NCBI RefSeq assembly: GCF_945952055.1
Contig: NZ_CAMFHB010000014.1
Span: 1-64,000 of the forward strand
Direction of reading: 5' to 3'
Length of the DNA: 64,000 bases
From: an uncultured Alsobacter sp.
Lineage (GTDB): Bacteria; Pseudomonadota; Alphaproteobacteria; Rhizobiales; Beijerinckiaceae
Every line of letters starts with the position of its first letter. The stretch's first letter is position 1. A program made the position numbers and the translations under genes. This document shows positions 44,461-52,320 of the stretch, piece after piece. A model generated the notes under the pieces. That model was not told where the DNA came from and made no database searches. It saw only the letters and a list, made by a program, of their open reading frames with translations.

Positions 44461-46278
44461 TCACTCCACGAACAGCGACACCGGCCTGAAGGTGGTCACG
44501 TCCACGAGGCCGATGTCGGAGATCCGGAGTTCGGGGATCACCACCAGCGCCAGCAGCGAGTGCTGCATGTAGGCGTTGTTGAGGCGGCAGCCGCAGGCCT
44601 GCATGGCCTCGACGAGCTTCGCGGCCTTCGCCGCCACGATTTCGGCGCGCTCGTCCGACATCAGGCCAGCTATCGGCAGTTCCACCAGCGCCAGTTCCCT
44701 GCCGCCGCTGATCACCACCACGCCGCCGCCGACCTCGGCGAGGCGGTTGGCAGCCTGCGCCATGTCGGCGTGCGAGGTGCCGACCACGATCATGTGGTGG
44801 CTGTCGTGCGCGACGGTGCTCGCCACCGCGCAGTCGACGCCGTAGCCGAAGCCCGAGACGAGCGCGTTGGTCACCAACCCCGTGCCCCGGTGGCGCTCGA
44901 CGACGGCGATCTGGCAGACGTCCTGCGCGCGGTCGCCCGACACGCGGCCGTCGACGACGGGAAGCCGCTTCACCAGCGCCTTGGTCGGCGCCTGGTTCTC
45001 GATGACGCCGATGACGCGGGCCTCGACCTCGTTGCGACCGGAGGGCGCCGCGATGTGGAAATCCTGCGGCTCGATGCGCCGGCCGGTCTTCACCGTGCCC
45101 TTGGCGAAAGCCGGGTAGGCATAGGGCGGAATGTCGGCGACGAGCGTTCCGTTCTCGGCCAGCACGACGCCCCGCGCGATCACCGTCTCGACCGGGAAGG
45201 TCGGCAGGTCCGACGTGATCACGAGGTCGGCGCGGCGGCCGGGCGTGATGGAGCCCAGCTCGCGCTCGAGCCCGAAGTGCTGGGCCGTGTTCAGCGTCAT
45301 CATCTGGATCGCGGTCACCGGCTTCAGGCCCTGCGCGATGGCATGGCGCAGCACCCGGTCCATGTGACCGTCGGCGACCAGCGTCCCGGAATGGCTGTCG
45401 TCGGTGCACAGGATGAAGTTGCGCGGGTCGATGCCCTGCACCGTGACCGCCTTGATCTGGCTGGCCACGTCGTACCAGGCCGAACCCAGCCGCAGCATGG
45501 CGCGCATGCCCTGGCGGACGCGGGCGATCGCGTCCTCGACGCGCGTGCCCTCGTGATCGTCCGCCGGTCCGCCGGCGACATAGGCATGGAAGGCGACTCC
45601 CAGGTCGGGCGAGGCATAATGCCCGCCGACGGTCTTGCCCGCAGTCTGCGTCGCGGCGATCTCGCCGAGCATCACGGCGTCGCCGGCCACGACGCCGGGG
45701 AAGTTCATCATCTCGCCGAGGCCGATGATGTTGGGCCAGCCCATGGCCTCCTCGACCTCCGCGACGCCGATGCTCGCCCCGGCATTCTCCAGGCCGGGAG
45801 CGGAGGGCACGCAGCTCGGCATCTGCACGAACATGTTCACGGGCAGGCCGGCGGCCTCGTCGTGCATCAGGCGCACGCCGGGGAGGCCCAGCACGTTGGC
45901 GATCTCGTGCGGGTCGACGAACATCGTCGTCGTGCCGTGAGGGATGACCGCGCGCGCGAACTCGGTCGCCGTCACCATTCCGCTCTCGACGTGCATGTGC
46001 CCGTCGCAGAGACCGGGGACGAGGTAGCGGCCGCCGGCATCGATGAGGGCGGTCTGCGGGCCGATGGCCGCCGAAGCGTCGGCCCCCACGAAGGCGAAGC
46101 GCCCGTCGGCGATGGCGACGTCGGTGCCGGGAATGATTTCGCCCGAGTGGACGTTCACCCAGCGCCCGTTGCGGATGACGAGGTCGGCCGGAGCACGGCC
46201 CGCGGCGACGGCGATGAGGCGGGCCGCGGCCTCAGGCCAGGTTTTCTGAGGCCGGGTGTTCTGGGGTGCGGTCGCCAT
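44461..46278 (-). CDS. ade: Adenine deaminase
   Basis: A 605-residue amidohydrolase, typical length for bacterial Ade. Metal ligands are visible in GLCDGHMHVESGM (HxH) and FVDPHEIANV, and the catalytic aspartate in ILCTDDSHSGTLVADGHMD. The C-terminal Ade domain (VVDGRVSGDRAQDVCQIAVVERH and GFGYGVDCAVASTVAHDSHH) is present. It converts adenine to hypoxanthine in purine salvage or nitrogen scavenging. It starts 36 bp after the OsmC-like gene, so both may form an operon with the DTW-domain gene. The family also contains related deaminases of other bases, so adenine is the likely but unproven substrate. Confidence 0.9.
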   Translation of the reverse strand: MATAPQNTRPQKTWPEAAARLIAVAAGRAPADLVIRNGRWVNVHSGEIIPGTDVAIADGRFAFVGADASAAIGPQTALIDAGGRYLVPGLCDGHMHVESGMVTATEFARAVIPHGTTTMFVDPHEIANVLGLPGVRLMHDEAAGLPVNMFVQMPSCVPSAPGLENAGASIGVAEVEEAMGWPNIIGLGEMMNFPGVVAGDAVMLGEIAATQTAGKTVGGHYASPDLGVAFHAYVAGGPADDHEGTRVEDAIARVRQGMRAMLRLGSAWYDVASQIKAVTVQGIDPRNFILCTDDSHSGTLVADGHMDRVLRHAIAQGLKPVTAIQMMTLNTAQHFGLERELGSITPGRRADLVITSDLPTFPVETVIARGVVLAENGTLVADIPPYAYPAFAKGTVKTGRRIEPQDFHIAAPSGRNEVEARVIGVIENQAPTKALVKRLPVVDGRVSGDRAQDVCQIAVVERHRGTGLVTNALVSGFGYGVDCAVASTVAHDSHHMIVVGTSHADMAQAANRLAEVGGGVVVISGGRELALVELPIAGLMSDERAEIVAAKAAKLVEAMQACGCRLNNAYMQHSLLALVVIPELRISDIGLVDVTTFRPVSLFVE

Positions 46279-46314
46279 CGGTTTCCTCTCGGGGCTCCAG
46301 CAGTCGGGATGTCG

Positions 46315-46788
46315 TCAGGCCCGGCGCCACGCGAGCGTGACGGGCGTTCCGCCGGCCCGAAGCAGCGCGTGGATGGGGGAGAAGGCCTGGAGGTCCTCCT
46401 CCCACACCGCAAGCTGCGCTTCATCCGCATCGGTGTCGATGGTGAGCGCCATCGCGATGGCCCGCCAGGGCACCGTCACGGGCTCGACCAGCCAGACGCC
46501 GCGGCGGTCGAGTTCCGCCTCGGCCGTGACGGACAGGCTGCGGATCGCGATGCCGTCGCGTTTGGCGATGCGGCGCAGGATGACGTTGGTCACGCCCACC
46601 AGCGACGAGACGAACGTCTCGGTGGGAGTGGGGCCCTCGTTCGTCCCGCCCCGCTCGGCAGGCTCGTCGATCGTGACGACGTGGTCGCGCACGGTGACCC
46701 GCGACAGCGCGTAGCCGGGGCACTCGGCCGCAAACTGCATGGTCACCGGCGTCACGAGAGCCGGATCGATATCGACAGTGCCGCGCAT
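46315..46788 (-). CDS. OsmC-superfamily protein lacking catalytic cysteines
   Basis: A 157-residue protein with the OsmC-like central motif GPTPTETFVSSLVGVTNVILRRIAK. In active OsmC/Ohr peroxidases this helix carries a cysteine (GCT); here it is Val66 (GVT), and no second catalytic cysteine exists; the only cysteine is Cys23 in AECPGY. It is therefore unlikely to act as a thiol peroxidase. The start at 46788 gives the right length. It sits between the DTW-domain gene (68 bp away) and adenine deaminase (36 bp away) on the same strand. Confidence 0.78.
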   Translation of the reverse strand: MRGTVDIDPALVTPVTMQFAAECPGYALSRVTVRDHVVTIDEPAERGGTNEGPTPTETFVSSLVGVTNVILRRIAKRDGIAIRSLSVTAEAELDRRGVWLVEPVTVPWRAIAMALTIDTDADEAQLAVWEEDLQAFSPIHALLRAGGTPVTLAWRRA

Positions 46789-46856
46789 GAGGCTGAACTC
46801 CTTCGTGTTGACGCAGACGATAGGATCGCTGCCCGGCCACGGCAACGCGACTGCAT

Positions 46857-47639
46857 CTACCGTGCCGGGGCGCGCCAGCCGCGGCGGTGTCCGCCCCGCC
46901 GGGCGCTGACCGATTTCGTCGCACCGCGCTCGGCCTCGCGGATCAACGACGCCACCTGCCCCTCGTCACTGGCCTGGGCCGCGTCGCGATAGCGGTCCAG
47001 CATGGCCGTGAAGCCGGTGCGAAGGGTGTCCCGGATCTCTGGCCGGCGCTCGACGGCGGACACGGCGAGGCCGATGGCCTCGATGGTCGACAGGCCCTCC
47101 CGGCGGGGCTCGCGGCGCAGCCGGCCATACAGCGACGGTTGCCGCGGGTTGAGCACGAGGCGGCGTGCCTTGAGCACCCACGCGTTGCGCCACCACAGGG
47201 TCTTGGCCTGGCTCCACGTTCCGTCGAAGGCGACGATCCCCTCCAGCCCGTCGAGCGCGGCGTCCTGGTCCGGCATCATGACGCCCTTGCGGTCGAACAC
47301 CACGACCTCGCGATCGGGCGGCAGGTCGGCGCCGCGCATGGCGCCCAGATGCAGAACGGCCCAGCGGGCCGGGTCGGCATCGCGTCCGAGCGCCTTCGAC
47401 AGGCTCGGCCAGGACAGGCCGACCCGGAACACGGCCTTGTCGAAATACCGGGCCGCGAGCCGGGCCGTGCCCAGGAGGCGATCCTGTTCCTGGGGATGCT
47501 GCAGGATGAGCACCGTCAGGCGGGACTCGACGGGGGTCACGGCCTCGCAGACGCACAGGGGCGCGGGCTTGGCGCAGTGCGGGCACGGCGCGAGCGGATC
47601 CGGAACGGGGACTGGCTGCTGGTCGTCGGGCGAGGTCAT
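46857..47639 (-). CDS. DTW-domain protein (tRNA acp3U synthase family)
   Basis: A 260-residue protein of the TapT/DTWD family, which transfers the aminocarboxypropyl group of S-adenosylmethionine to tRNA uridine. The N-terminal zinc-like motif CPHCAKPAPLCVCEAV is clear. The DTW signature appears as FDGTWSQAKTLWWR, and LNPRQPSLYGRLRREPRREGLSTIEA follows the family. The C-terminal tail is basic. It is the first gene of the leftward group leading to adenine deaminase, though a functional link is not obvious. Confidence 0.87.
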   Translation of the reverse strand: MTSPDDQQPVPVPDPLAPCPHCAKPAPLCVCEAVTPVESRLTVLILQHPQEQDRLLGTARLAARYFDKAVFRVGLSWPSLSKALGRDADPARWAVLHLGAMRGADLPPDREVVVFDRKGVMMPDQDAALDGLEGIVAFDGTWSQAKTLWWRNAWVLKARRLVLNPRQPSLYGRLRREPRREGLSTIEAIGLAVSAVERRPEIRDTLRTGFTAMLDRYRDAAQASDEGQVASLIREAERGATKSVSARRGGHRRGWRAPAR

Positions 47640-47836
47640 CGCCCCTCATACACCGGGCCCGCGGCACTGACGAGCATGGCGACCCGGTGCGGGCGTTCCG
47701 CCATGGCTCCCGGCGGACCGCGCGGGCTGAAGCGTGGCCGGCACGCGAGCAATGGTGGTCTGACGGCGCGGGGCTCGCACGCGGGCGTCTCTGCCTCTAT
47801 GGTGCCGCGCGACGTTCGCACCCGGAGGACCATGCC

Positions 47837-49486
47837 GTGACCGAGAGCTTCTCCCGCGCACCCTTCAACCTCGACGCCGAGGGACGACGCTGGGTGGCCG
47901 AGACGCTCGCGCGGCTCTCCCCGGACGACAGGCTGCGCCATCTGTTCAACCTGCGCCTCCCCGGCAACGAAGGCGCCGAGGTCGAGGCGGCGCTCGCGTT
48001 CCGGCCGGGCGGCATCACGCGCAAGGGCAGCGCGACCTTCGAGGCCGATCGGGCGCTCGTGGCCCGATTCAACGCGGCGCTTCCCGTCCCGGTGCTCGTG
48101 TCCGCCGACCTGGAGGGCAGCCGCGCCAGCCTGCCCGCCGGCGCCGAACTGCCCAACCCGCTGGCGCTCGCCGCCATCGACGACGTCGAGGCGACCGCCG
48201 AGGTGGCCCGCATCATGGCCGAGGAGGCCCATGCCGCGGGCATCAACTGGAGCTTCACGCCGCTCCTCGACATCAATGCGGCATGGCGCAGCGCCATCGT
48301 CGCCACCCGCGGCTTCGGCTCGGACGTCGACGTCATCGAGCGCCACGCGCTGGCCCAGATCCGGGCCTTCCAGACGCTCGGCATCGGCGCGACCGTGAAG
48401 CACTGGCCGGGCGAAGGCTACGACGACCGCGACCAGCACCTCGTGACCACGATCAACCCACTCGACATGGACGCCTGGGAGGCGACGTTCGGCCGGCTCT
48501 ACCGCAAGGCGATCGACGCCGGCGTGATGTCCGTGATGTCGGCGCACATCGCCCTGCCGGCCTTCGTGCGTTCGCACCAGCCCGATGCCGGCGTCGAGGC
48601 CTTCCGGCCGGCGACGATCAGCAGGCTGCTCAACGAGGACCTGCTGCGCGGACGCCTCGGCTTCAACGGGCTGATCGTCTCCGACGCCACGCCGATGGCG
48701 GGCCTCGGCTCCTGGTCGAAGCGCTCGGAGCACCTGCCCGAGATCGTCAGCAGCGGCTGCGACGTGATCCTGTTCTCCGACGATCCGGTTCGCGACCTCG
48801 GATATCTCGAGGCCGCGCTCGCCGACGGGCGGCTGACATGGGCGCGGGTGGACGAGGCCGTCGCGCGCCAGCTCGCCCTGAAGGCGGCGCTCGGCCTGCA
48901 CAAGCCCGCGCCGGCCCGCAAGGACCCCGACACGGCCGCCCATCGCGCCTATGCCGAGGCGCTGGCCCGCCGCGCGCCGACGCTCGTGAAGGACGTCACC
49001 GGCCTGCTGCCGCTCGATCCGCGCAAGCACAAGCGGGTCTTCGTCGTGTCCGGCGGCATCGTCTTCCCGTTCAAGGACGATCCCCTGCCCTTCGCTCTGC
49101 CCGACATGCTGCGGGCCCGCGGCTTCGAGGTGACGCTGGCGGCCAAGGACATGGTGCCGGAGCCCGGCCAGTACGACGTGATGCTCTACCTCTTCGGCGA
49201 GGAGACGCTGCTCACGCGCGGGCGGATCTTCCTCGACTGGCTCAAGCTCACGGGCTTCTTCGGCAGGGCCATGAAGCGCTACTGGCACGACATCCCGACC
49301 GTCATGGTCTCGTTCGGCTATCCCTACATGCTCTACGACGCGCCGCGGGTGCCGACCTACATCAACGCCTACGCCAATTCGGAGACGATGCAGCGCGCCG
49401 TCGTCGATCTCCTCACCGGCGAGGCTCCGTTCAACCGCAACAACCCCGTCGATCCCTTTTGTGGGCTCGAGGACGCCCGCTACTGA
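47837..49486 (+). CDS. Glycoside hydrolase family 3 (beta-N-acetylglucosaminidase-like)
   Basis: A 549-residue GH3 enzyme. The NagZ-type motif KHWPGEGYDDRDQH and the nucleophile region GFNGLIVSDATPMAGL (Asp of SDA) are visible, followed by a second domain of about 200 residues. There is no signal peptide, so a cytoplasmic role is likely, perhaps turnover of cell-wall or imported amino sugars; beta-glucosidase activity is also possible. The GTG at 47837 is chosen because GGAGG lies 8 bp upstream and upstream in-frame starts run through non-homologous sequence. The PQQ-type dehydrogenase follows 41 bp downstream. Confidence 0.87.
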   Translation: MTESFSRAPFNLDAEGRRWVAETLARLSPDDRLRHLFNLRLPGNEGAEVEAALAFRPGGITRKGSATFEADRALVARFNAALPVPVLVSADLEGSRASLPAGAELPNPLALAAIDDVEATAEVARIMAEEAHAAGINWSFTPLLDINAAWRSAIVATRGFGSDVDVIERHALAQIRAFQTLGIGATVKHWPGEGYDDRDQHLVTTINPLDMDAWEATFGRLYRKAIDAGVMSVMSAHIALPAFVRSHQPDAGVEAFRPATISRLLNEDLLRGRLGFNGLIVSDATPMAGLGSWSKRSEHLPEIVSSGCDVILFSDDPVRDLGYLEAALADGRLTWARVDEAVARQLALKAALGLHKPAPARKDPDTAAHRAYAEALARRAPTLVKDVTGLLPLDPRKHKRVFVVSGGIVFPFKDDPLPFALPDMLRARGFEVTLAAKDMVPEPGQYDVMLYLFGEETLLTRGRIFLDWLKLTGFFGRAMKRYWHDIPTVMVSFGYPYMLYDAPRVPTYINAYANSETMQRAVVDLLTGEAPFNRNNPVDPFCGLEDARY

Positions 49487-49527
49487 GCGGACCCGCGATC
49501 CCTCCCCCGATCCAGCCGAGGACCACC

Positions 49528-50829
49528 ATGGACTTCCAGAGCCTCTTTGCCCGCGCCGTCGCCCTCGTCGGTGCCGCCGCGGTCGCCAAGCGCCGCATGC
49601 AGGACGGCGACCCGACCCCCGCCTTCGGCCAGACGCCGGCGATCCCCAGGGCCAAGCCGCAAGGCAAGGTGCCGACCCTGAAGATGCCGACGGCGAAGGG
49701 CTGGATTCCGGGCCAGCTTCCGACCACCGCGCCGGGCCTGAAGGTGAACGCCTTCGCGACCGACCTCGACCATCCGCGCTGGCTCGAGGTGCTGCCCAAC
49801 GGCGACGTGCTGGTGGCGGAATCCCGCAGCGTGCCGGGGCCGCTGAAGTCGATCTTCGACTACGCCATCCGTGCCACCATGCGCCGGGCCGGCGCGGTCG
49901 GCGTCAGCGCCAACCGCATCACCCGCCTGCGCGACGCCGACGGGGACGGCAACGCGGAGGTCTCGGAGGTCTTCCTCGAGAAGCTCAACCAGCCCTTCGG
50001 CATGGCGCTCAAGGACGACACCTTCTACGTCGGCAACACCGACGGCGTGATGGCCTTCCCGTTCGACCGCGCCACCATGAAGGTCACCGGGCCGGCGCGG
50101 CGCGTGACCACGTTCAAGCCCGGCGGCCACTGGACGCGCAGCCTGCTGCTCTCGCCCGACGGGACCAAGCTCTATGCCGGCGTGGGCTCGCTGACGAACA
50201 TCGCCGACAAGGGCTTCAAGGAAGAGGAAGGCCGGGCCTGCATCTGGGAGATCGACCTCGCGACCGGCTCCAGCCGCATCTTCGCGGGCGGCCTGCGCAA
50301 CGCGGTGGGCATGGCGTTCGAGCCGACGACGGGCGTGCTGTGGACGGTCGTCAACGAGCGTGACGGCCTCGGCGACGAGACGCCGCCGGACTATCTCACC
50401 TCGGTCAAGGACGGTGCCTTCTACGGCTGGCCCTACAGCTACTGGGACCGCGTGGTCGACGACCGCGTGCCGCAGGACGCGCAGGCCGTCGCCAACTCCA
50501 CCATCCCGGACTACGCGCTCGGCGGCCACACGGCCTCGCTGGGCCTGTGCTGGATGCCCGCCGGCACGCTGCCGGGCTTCCCCGACGGCATGGTCATCGG
50601 CCAGCACGGCTCGTGGAACCGCAGCACGCTGTCGGGCTACAAGGTAATCTTCATCCCCTTCGAGAACGGCCGGCCCGCCGGCCCGCCGCGCGACATCCTC
50701 TCGGGCTTCCTCTCGCCCGACGAGAAGGACAGCTACGGCCGTCCGGTGGGCGTCTCGCTTGGCCCTGATGGATCGCTGCTGGTGGTGGACGACGTCGGCG
50801 ACGTCATCTGGCGCGTGACGGGCGCGTGA
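49528..50829 (+). CDS. PQQ-dependent sugar (sorbosone/glucose) dehydrogenase-like protein
   Basis: A 433-residue beta-propeller of the soluble glucose/sorbosone dehydrogenase family. Motifs include LDHPRWLEVLPNGDVLVAES, NQPFGMALKDDTFYVGNTDG, RNAVGMAFEPTTGVLWTVVNERDGLGDETPPDYL and GWPYSYWD. The N-terminus has a weak hydrophobic stretch (LFARAVALVGAAAVAKRR) rather than a clear signal peptide. Members oxidise sugars or aldehydes with PQQ. It lies 41 bp after the GH3 gene, probably in one operon. PQQ synthesis genes are not in the window. Confidence 0.88.
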   Translation: MDFQSLFARAVALVGAAAVAKRRMQDGDPTPAFGQTPAIPRAKPQGKVPTLKMPTAKGWIPGQLPTTAPGLKVNAFATDLDHPRWLEVLPNGDVLVAESRSVPGPLKSIFDYAIRATMRRAGAVGVSANRITRLRDADGDGNAEVSEVFLEKLNQPFGMALKDDTFYVGNTDGVMAFPFDRATMKVTGPARRVTTFKPGGHWTRSLLLSPDGTKLYAGVGSLTNIADKGFKEEEGRACIWEIDLATGSSRIFAGGLRNAVGMAFEPTTGVLWTVVNERDGLGDETPPDYLTSVKDGAFYGWPYSYWDRVVDDRVPQDAQAVANSTIPDYALGGHTASLGLCWMPAGTLPGFPDGMVIGQHGSWNRSTLSGYKVIFIPFENGRPAGPPRDILSGFLSPDEKDSYGRPVGVSLGPDGSLLVVDDVGDVIWRVTGA

Positions 50830-50845
50830 TCGGCCTTTCGGGGCG

Positions 50846-51577
50846 TCAGTCCGCGTCCGGATAGACGCCCCTGAGGACGCGGTCGAAATGGCCGCGGACG
50901 CTTTCGTTGCAGGTGCAGGAGCGCTGGATCAGCGCGTCCTTGTCCTTCACCATCAACGACCCGCGCGCCGTGGTCAGGACCCCCTCGGCCCTGAACTTCT
51001 GCAGCACACGGCTGGTGTAGCTGCGGCCGACGCCCAGCAGGGACGCCAGTTCCTCGTGGGTCAGCGGCACGACGTGTTCGCCCGTCCGGTCCATCGCGGC
51101 CAGGATCCATTTCGCGGTCCGCTGCTCGATGCTGTGGAGCGCGTTGCACGCGGTCGCCTGGAACATCTGGGCCATCAGGCAGTCGGCGTAGCGGGAGAAC
51201 AGCCGCCGAAAGCTCGCGGACTGCTCCTTGGCCGCCTGGATGCTGCTCACCGGGGCCTTCAGCACGGCGCCGCCGAACTTCACCGTGATGAGGCAGTAGG
51301 CGGGCAGGAAGCCGGAGCTGACGATGCCGCCCACCGCGCCCTCGCGGCCCACCAGCACGGTCTCGACGTCACGCCCGTCGGCGTTCGTCACGAGGTAGGA
51401 GACGAGAGTCGGGCCGAGGGGAAAATACACCTGCGCGATGTTGTCGCCGGGCCGGTAGAGCATGTCGCCCGTGGTCCGCGTCTCGCGCGAGAGATGCGGC
51501 TCGATCAGGCTGAAGTCTTCGTCACGCAGCGCCGACAGGATGTTGCTGCTCGGGCGCTCCCTCGATCCAGTCGTCAT
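50846..51577 (-). CDS. Crp/Fnr-family regulator
   Basis: A 243-residue regulator. Residues about 20-140 form a cyclic-nucleotide-like beta-barrel (LYRPGDNIAQVYFPLGPTLVSYL) and residues about 155-220 the winged helix (HEELASLLGVGRSYTSRVLQKFRAEG). The N-terminal Fnr-type cysteine set is absent, so it does not bind an iron-sulfur cluster that way; a CTC motif lies near the C-terminus. The effector is unknown. It is divergent from heme oxygenase/bacteriophytochrome across 200 bp containing a CACTAGTG palindrome (51618-51625), so it may regulate them, though this is inference. Confidence 0.88.
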   Translation of the reverse strand: MTTGSRERPSSNILSALRDEDFSLIEPHLSRETRTTGDMLYRPGDNIAQVYFPLGPTLVSYLVTNADGRDVETVLVGREGAVGGIVSSGFLPAYCLITVKFGGAVLKAPVSSIQAAKEQSASFRRLFSRYADCLMAQMFQATACNALHSIEQRTAKWILAAMDRTGEHVVPLTHEELASLLGVGRSYTSRVLQKFRAEGVLTTARGSLMVKDKDALIQRSCTCNESVRGHFDRVLRGVYPDAD

Positions 51578-51777
51578 TGATCCCCTTCCAGATTGCGGAA
51601 TTTGGTCGGCTTGTGTGCACTAGTGAACAGATCGAAAAACGGCTCGGTGCTATTGGGGTTCCATGCAGACCGGCGAGGGCGCACAGGCGCGCGCCGGTAG
51701 GTGAAGCGCACGCGGACCGATCCCGTGCCCCGCGAGGCTTGCGCCGCGGCTCCTCTCGATCTTGGCTTCATGGACGG

Positions 51778-52320
51778 ATGCGCACGAAACGGCATGAGCT
51801 GCGGATGGCGACGGCCCATCTGCATCGCGACCTGGACACGCTGATCGGGGACTTCGTCGATCCCCTCGGCTACGGCCGCTACGTGCTCATCATCGAGGCG
51901 TTCCGCTCGTCCGTGGAGGCCTGTTTCCAAAGCCCCGAGCGGCCCACCGCGACCCCGGCGCCGCTGTCGATCCTGGACGACGTCCGGGCCGACTGCCGCG
52001 ATCTCGGACTCGCGGCCAGATCCTCGCCGCAGCCTCTGGCGCTTGGAGCGGAGGCGGACGAGTGGCTCGGCGCCCAATACGTCCTGGAAGGGTCCATGCT
52101 GGGCGCGCGCGTTCTGTTCGAGCGGGCCCAGGCCTTCGGTTTCACGCAGGACTTCGGCGCACGTCACCTCGCCGTTCAATCCCGCTCGATCGCACGCTGG
52201 CAGAGTTTCCTCGGCTGCCTGGAGGGACCCGAGAGGTTCAACCTCGAGGCCGCTGCGGCAGGAGCCGAGCGCGTCTTTCGGGTCGCCCTGGAGGCCGCTG
52301 AAAGCATCGATGTCCACTAA
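51778..52320 (+). CDS. bphO: Heme oxygenase (biliverdin-forming, BphO type)
   Basis: A 180-residue soluble heme oxygenase. The proximal heme ligand is in the N-terminal helix TAHLHRDLDTLI, and WLGAQYVLEGSMLGARVLFERA is the distal-helix motif. It opens heme to biliverdin, the chromophore of the phytochrome encoded next. The phytochrome start overlaps its stop by 11 bp, so the two are coupled. ATG at 51778 is used because it precedes the conserved region closely; longer in-frame starts reach into the divergent promoter region. Confidence 0.87.
   Translation: MRTKRHELRMATAHLHRDLDTLIGDFVDPLGYGRYVLIIEAFRSSVEACFQSPERPTATPAPLSILDDVRADCRDLGLAARSSPQPLALGAEADEWLGAQYVLEGSMLGARVLFERAQAFGFTQDFGARHLAVQSRSIARWQSFLGCLEGPERFNLEAAAAGAERVFRVALEAAESIDVH

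Noticed and set aside
51578-51777. A consensus Crp/Fnr binding site in the crp-bphO gap
   Set aside because: Only an 8-bp palindrome (CACTAGTG) is present; it does not fit the TGTGA-N6-TCACA or TTGAT-N4-ATCAA patterns.
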